NCBI GenBank assembly: GCA_002293315.1 | Contig: DBCZ01000050.1 | Location: 26,379-32,306 of the forward strand | DNA: 5,928 nucleotides | DNA from: Ruminococcaceae bacterium UBA945 | GTDB lineage: Bacteria; Bacillota; Clostridia; Oscillospirales; Acutalibacteraceae | Direction: 5' to 3' | Part shown: in pieces, positions 3,205 to 5,928 of the stretch | Layout: every line of letters begins with the position of its first letter | Position numbering within the stretch: position 1 is the first letter of the stretch | The notes under the pieces: generated by a model | The model's database searches: none | The model's input: the letters and a program-made list of their open reading frames with translations, nothing else | Told to the model about the DNA's origin: nothing | Position numbers and translations under genes: made by a program

Positions 3205-5928
3205 TCATTGTTTCTTCGCCGCAACCGCTTTCTTTTTCGTCGCGACCGTCTTTCTCACTTTTTTAATCTCATTCACTTCGTTCTCTTCATAGTAAGCTGC
3301 CATTCCGTCGGGGCGGCTCATGTCTACGCGCTCCGCCTCGTCCAAAAGCGGCCCCAGGTAATCGCCCGTATACGAGCCCTTGACCTTTGCCACCTGCTCC
3401 GGCGTACCCTGCGCGACGATTTCACCGCCCCGGTTGCCGCCCTCCGGCCCTAAATCAATGATATAATCCGCCGTTTTGATGAGGTCGAGGTTGTGCTCAA
3501 TCACGACGACGGTGTTGCCCGTGTCAACGAGCTTTTGAAGCACCTCAACCAGCTTATGCACATCGGCGATATGCAGGCCGGTGGTCGGCTCGTCAAGTAT
3601 GTAAATCGTCTTGCCCGTCGGGCGCTTGCTGAGCTCCGTCGCGAGCTTTACGCGCTGCGCCTCGCCGCCGGAGAGCGTCGTCGCTGGCTGCCCGATTTTG
3701 ACATATCCCAGCCCCACATCGTAGATTGTTTGCAGCTTCCGCGCGAGAACCGGCACATCGCGGAAGAACTCTAATCCCTCCTCGACGGTCATTTCAAGCA
3801 CATCATAGATGTTTTTGCCCTTATATTTCACCTCAAGCGTCTCTCGGTTATACCTCTTGCCCTTGCAGACATCGCAGGGAACGTAAACATCGGGCAAAAA
3901 GTGCATCTCAATGCGGTTTATACCGTCTCCCTGGCACGCCTCACAGCGCCCGCCCTTCACGTTAAATGAGAATCTCCCCGCGCCGAAGCCGCGCATTTTT
4001 GCATCCTGCGTGCTGGCGAAAAGATTCCTCACCTCGGTGAAAAGCCCCGTGTAGGTGGCAGGATTTGAGCGCGGCGTTCTGCCAATCGGCGACTGGTTTA
4101 TCTGAATAACCTTGTCGAGGTTGTCCACACCCTTCATGCCCTTATATTTCCCTGCGTGGGTTTTCGCGCCGTTCAGCTCTGACGCGAGCTTCTTATATAG
4201 AATCTCATTTATCAGAGAGGATTTTCCCGAGCCTGAAACCCCCGTGACGCATACGAATTCTCCGAGTGGAATTTTCACGTTAATGTCTCTTAGGTTATTC
4301 TGCTGCGCGCCGATTACCTCGAGGAACTTGCCGCTCCCTTTTCTGCGCTTAAGCGGCACAGGCACGCTCTTCTTGCCGCTGAGATACTGCCCCGTGATGG
4401 ATTCCTTGCACTTCAGTATCCCCTGCGGCGAGCCGCTGTACACCACATTTCCCCCATGTATTCCCGCACCCGGGCCGATGTCAACGATGTAGTCCGCCTC
4501 ACGCATCGTGGCCTCGTCATGCTCCACCACGATTATCGTGTTGCCTAGGTCACGCAGGTGCTTCAGCGTGGCAAGCAGCTTATCGTTGTCGCGCTGATGC
4601 AGGCCGATGCTCGGCTCGTCGAGGATATACAGCACACCCATCAACGACGAGCCTATCTGCGTCGCGAGGCGAATCCGCTGGCTCTCTCCGCCCGAAAGCG
4701 TGCCCGACGCGCGGGAAAGCGTGAGATATTCCAGCCCTACGCTCTGCAAAAAGCCGAGGCGGTTCTTTATCTCCTTGATGATAGGCTCCGCAATCATTTT
4801 TTCTCTGTCTGTAAGCGTTAGAGAGTCTACGAATTCCAGCGATTCCGTCACTGATTTATCCGTAAAATCGCTGATATTTATTCCGCCGACCGTCACCGCC
4901 AGGCTCTCCGGCGAGAGGCGCTTCCCGCCGCAGGCGTCACACGGCACGGCGCTCATATATTGCTCGATTTCCTCTTTTATCCAGTTGCTTGAAGTCTCCC
5001 TGAACCTGCGCTCGAGATTGTTTATAATTCCCTCAAACGGCGCTGAATACTCTCCGCTGCCATACATGCTGTCGCGCTGAAGCTTGATTTTCTCGCCCTT
5101 TGTGCCGTACAGCAGCACGTCCACAACATTTTCCGGCAAATCGCCTATGGGTGTATTGAGCGAAAATTTGTAATGCTTCGCAAGGCCGTTCATATACATC
5201 GCGGCAATCGAGCTGCCCTCCATTGCCCAGCCGCTCCCCTTTATGCCGCCCTTCGCGATTGAAAGGTTCTTGTCGGGAATCACTATATCCGGGTCTACAC
5301 GCATAAACACACCCAAACCGGTACACTTTTTGCACGCACCGAACGGGTTGTTGAACGAGAACATGCGCGGCGAAAGCTCCTCGATAGTCGTGCCGTGCTC
5401 AGGGCAGGCATAGCTCTGAGAGAAGGTTATGTCCTCGCCGTCGATGACGTTGACGACCACGATTCCGCCCGTCAGCCCAGACGCCACCTCAATGGAATCC
5501 GCCAGACGCGAGCGTATATCCTGCTTGATTACAAGCCTGTCAACTATGATTTCAATCGTGTGCTTCTTATTTTTATCAAGGCTTATCGTCTCACTCAAAT
5601 CATAGGTTATGCCGTCAACGCGCGCGCGGACATAGCCCGATCGCCTCGCCGCCTCAAATTCCTTCTGATGCTCTCCCTTGCGCCCCCTCACCACCGGCGC
5701 AAGAATTTGCACCCTCGCACCCTCCTCGAGAGACAGCACCCTGTCCACGATTTGGTCGATGGTCTGCTGCTTTATCTCCCTGCCGCAGATCGGGCAGTGC
5801 GGCACACCGATTCTCGCATACATGAGGCGGAGATAATCGTATATTTCCGTGACGGTTCCTACAGTTGAACGCGGATTCTTCGACGTGGTTTTCTGGTCGA
5901 TTGAAATCGCGGGCGAAAGCCCCTCGAT
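3205..5928 (-). CDS. uvrA: UvrABC excinuclease subunit A, 5'-truncated by window edge
   Basis: UvrA is the ATPase that finds bulky DNA lesions and loads UvrB in nucleotide excision repair. The visible 907 residues begin at IEGLSPAISIDQKTTSKNPR at the window edge; by comparison with E. coli UvrA about 75 residues, including the first Walker A, are missing. Visible motifs in order are: CPICG (5796-5782), ACPEHG and CKKC (about 5406 and 5334-5323, zinc module), CDACGGKRLSPE, the first ABC signature LSGGESQRIRLATQ (around 4657-4698) and Walker B ILDEPSIGLH. They continue with the second Walker A GVSGSGKSS (4242-4216), the CEACQGDG...CDVCKGKRY zinc finger (about 3950-3860), and a second signature LSGGEAQRVKLATEL with ILDEPTTGLH. 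Both ATPase halves look intact. After the normal end (SYTGDYLGPLL) there is an added tail of about 45 residues rich in lysine and ending VATKKKAVAAKKQ. The ATG at 5823 is internal (the residue in YLRLMYARIG), not the start. Confidence 0.98.
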   Translation of the reverse strand: MEGLSPAISIDQKTTSKNPRSTVGTVTEIYDYLRLMYARIGVPHCPICGREIKQQTIDQIVDRVLSLEEGARVQILAPVVRGRKGEHQKEFEAARRSGYVRARVDGITYDLSETISLDKNKKHTIEIIVDRLVIKQDIRSRLADSIEVASGLTGGIVVVNVIDGEDITFSQSYACPEHGTTIEELSPRMFSFNNPFGACKKCTGLGVFMRVDPDIVIPDKNLSIAKGGIKGSGWAMEGSSIAAMYMNGLAKHYKFSLNTPIGDLPENVVDVLLYGTKGEKIKLQRDSMYGSGEYSAPFEGIINNLERRFRETSSNWIKEEIEQYMSAVPCDACGGKRLSPESLAVTVGGINISDFTDKSVTESLEFVDSLTLTDREKMIAEPIIKEIKNRLGFLQSVGLEYLTLSRASGTLSGGESQRIRLATQIGSSLMGVLYILDEPSIGLHQRDNDKLLATLKHLRDLGNTIIVVEHDEATMREADYIVDIGPGAGIHGGNVVYSGSPQGILKCKESITGQYLSGKKSVPVPLKRRKGSGKFLEVIGAQQNNLRDINVKIPLGEFVCVTGVSGSGKSSLINEILYKKLASELNGAKTHAGKYKGMKGVDNLDKVIQINQSPIGRTPRSNPATYTGLFTEVRNLFASTQDAKMRGFGAGRFSFNVKGGRCEACQGDGINRIEMHFLPDVYVPCDVCKGKRYNRETLEVKYKGKNIYDVLEMTVEEGLEFFRDVPVLARKLQTIYDVGLGYVKIGQPATTLSGGEAQRVKLATELSKRPTGKTIYILDEPTTGLHIADVHKLVEVLQKLVDTGNTVVVIEHNLDLIKTADYIIDLGPEGGNRGGEIVAQGTPEQVAKVKGSYTGDYLGPLLDEAERVDMSRPDGMAAYYEENEVNEIKKVRKTVATKKKAVAAKKQ

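Noticed and set aside
4112..5080. Open frames on the plus strand (for example 4112-4492 and 4607-5080)
   Set aside because: They lie entirely antisense to conserved uvrA codons, have no recognisable domains, and arise from the GC-biased third positions of the real gene.
3205..5823. uvrA starting at the ATG at 5823, giving 872 residues
   Set aside because: The same frame stays open to the window edge and encodes the conserved IEGLSPAISIDQK...STVGTVTEIYDYLRL segment of UvrA, so this methionine is internal.
5395..5868. 157-residue plus-strand open frame opposite the uvrA 5' part
   Set aside because: The product is Arg/His-rich with no domain pattern and mirrors the UvrA zinc-module region; it is a shadow frame.

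Overview
The window reads as a stretch of chromosome from an anaerobic low-to-mid-GC Firmicute, most likely class Clostridia (gut Eubacteriales/Oscillospirales type). The reasons are a base composition near 50% GC by eye, strong GGAGG-type ribosome binding sites, a TTG start, and the presence of a DUF5685-type gene next to a J-domain gene. The taxonomic call is an inference from gene content, not from a marker search.

All six genes lie on the minus strand, so transcription runs from right to left. At the right is the excinuclease subunit gene uvrA. Its 5' end, about 75 codons including the first Walker A motif, lies beyond the window. It is followed at 18 bp by two tandem, clearly duplicated genes for small flavin split-barrel proteins of the pyridoxamine-phosphate-oxidase/general-stress-protein-26 type, 11 bp apart. 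A hairpin terminator at 2295-2322 closes this first unit.

A second unit then begins with its own candidate promoter (2244-2271). It holds a 304-residue DUF5685-type protein, a J-domain protein whose reading frame overlaps it by 17 bp, and, 40 bp further on, a six-helix membrane protein that starts with TTG. A second hairpin terminator (50-93) closes the unit. Beyond it, at the left edge, is a short AT-rich heptad repeat.

The most interesting part is the second unit. The J-domain protein has a J domain, a TPR-like helical region and a terminal 28-residue tail with ten cysteines ending in Cys-Cys. This resembles, probably by convergence, the layout of eukaryotic cysteine-string protein. Its translationally coupled partner, the DUF5685-type protein, carries two aspartate-rich motifs about 100 residues apart in a helical protein. 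That pattern recalls the squalene/phytoene synthase and isoprenyl-diphosphate synthase fold. Together with the membrane protein they may form an undescribed membrane-linked or metal-linked chaperone system. That last step is hypothesis only. The uvrA region is ordinary apart from a lysine-rich C-terminal tail.
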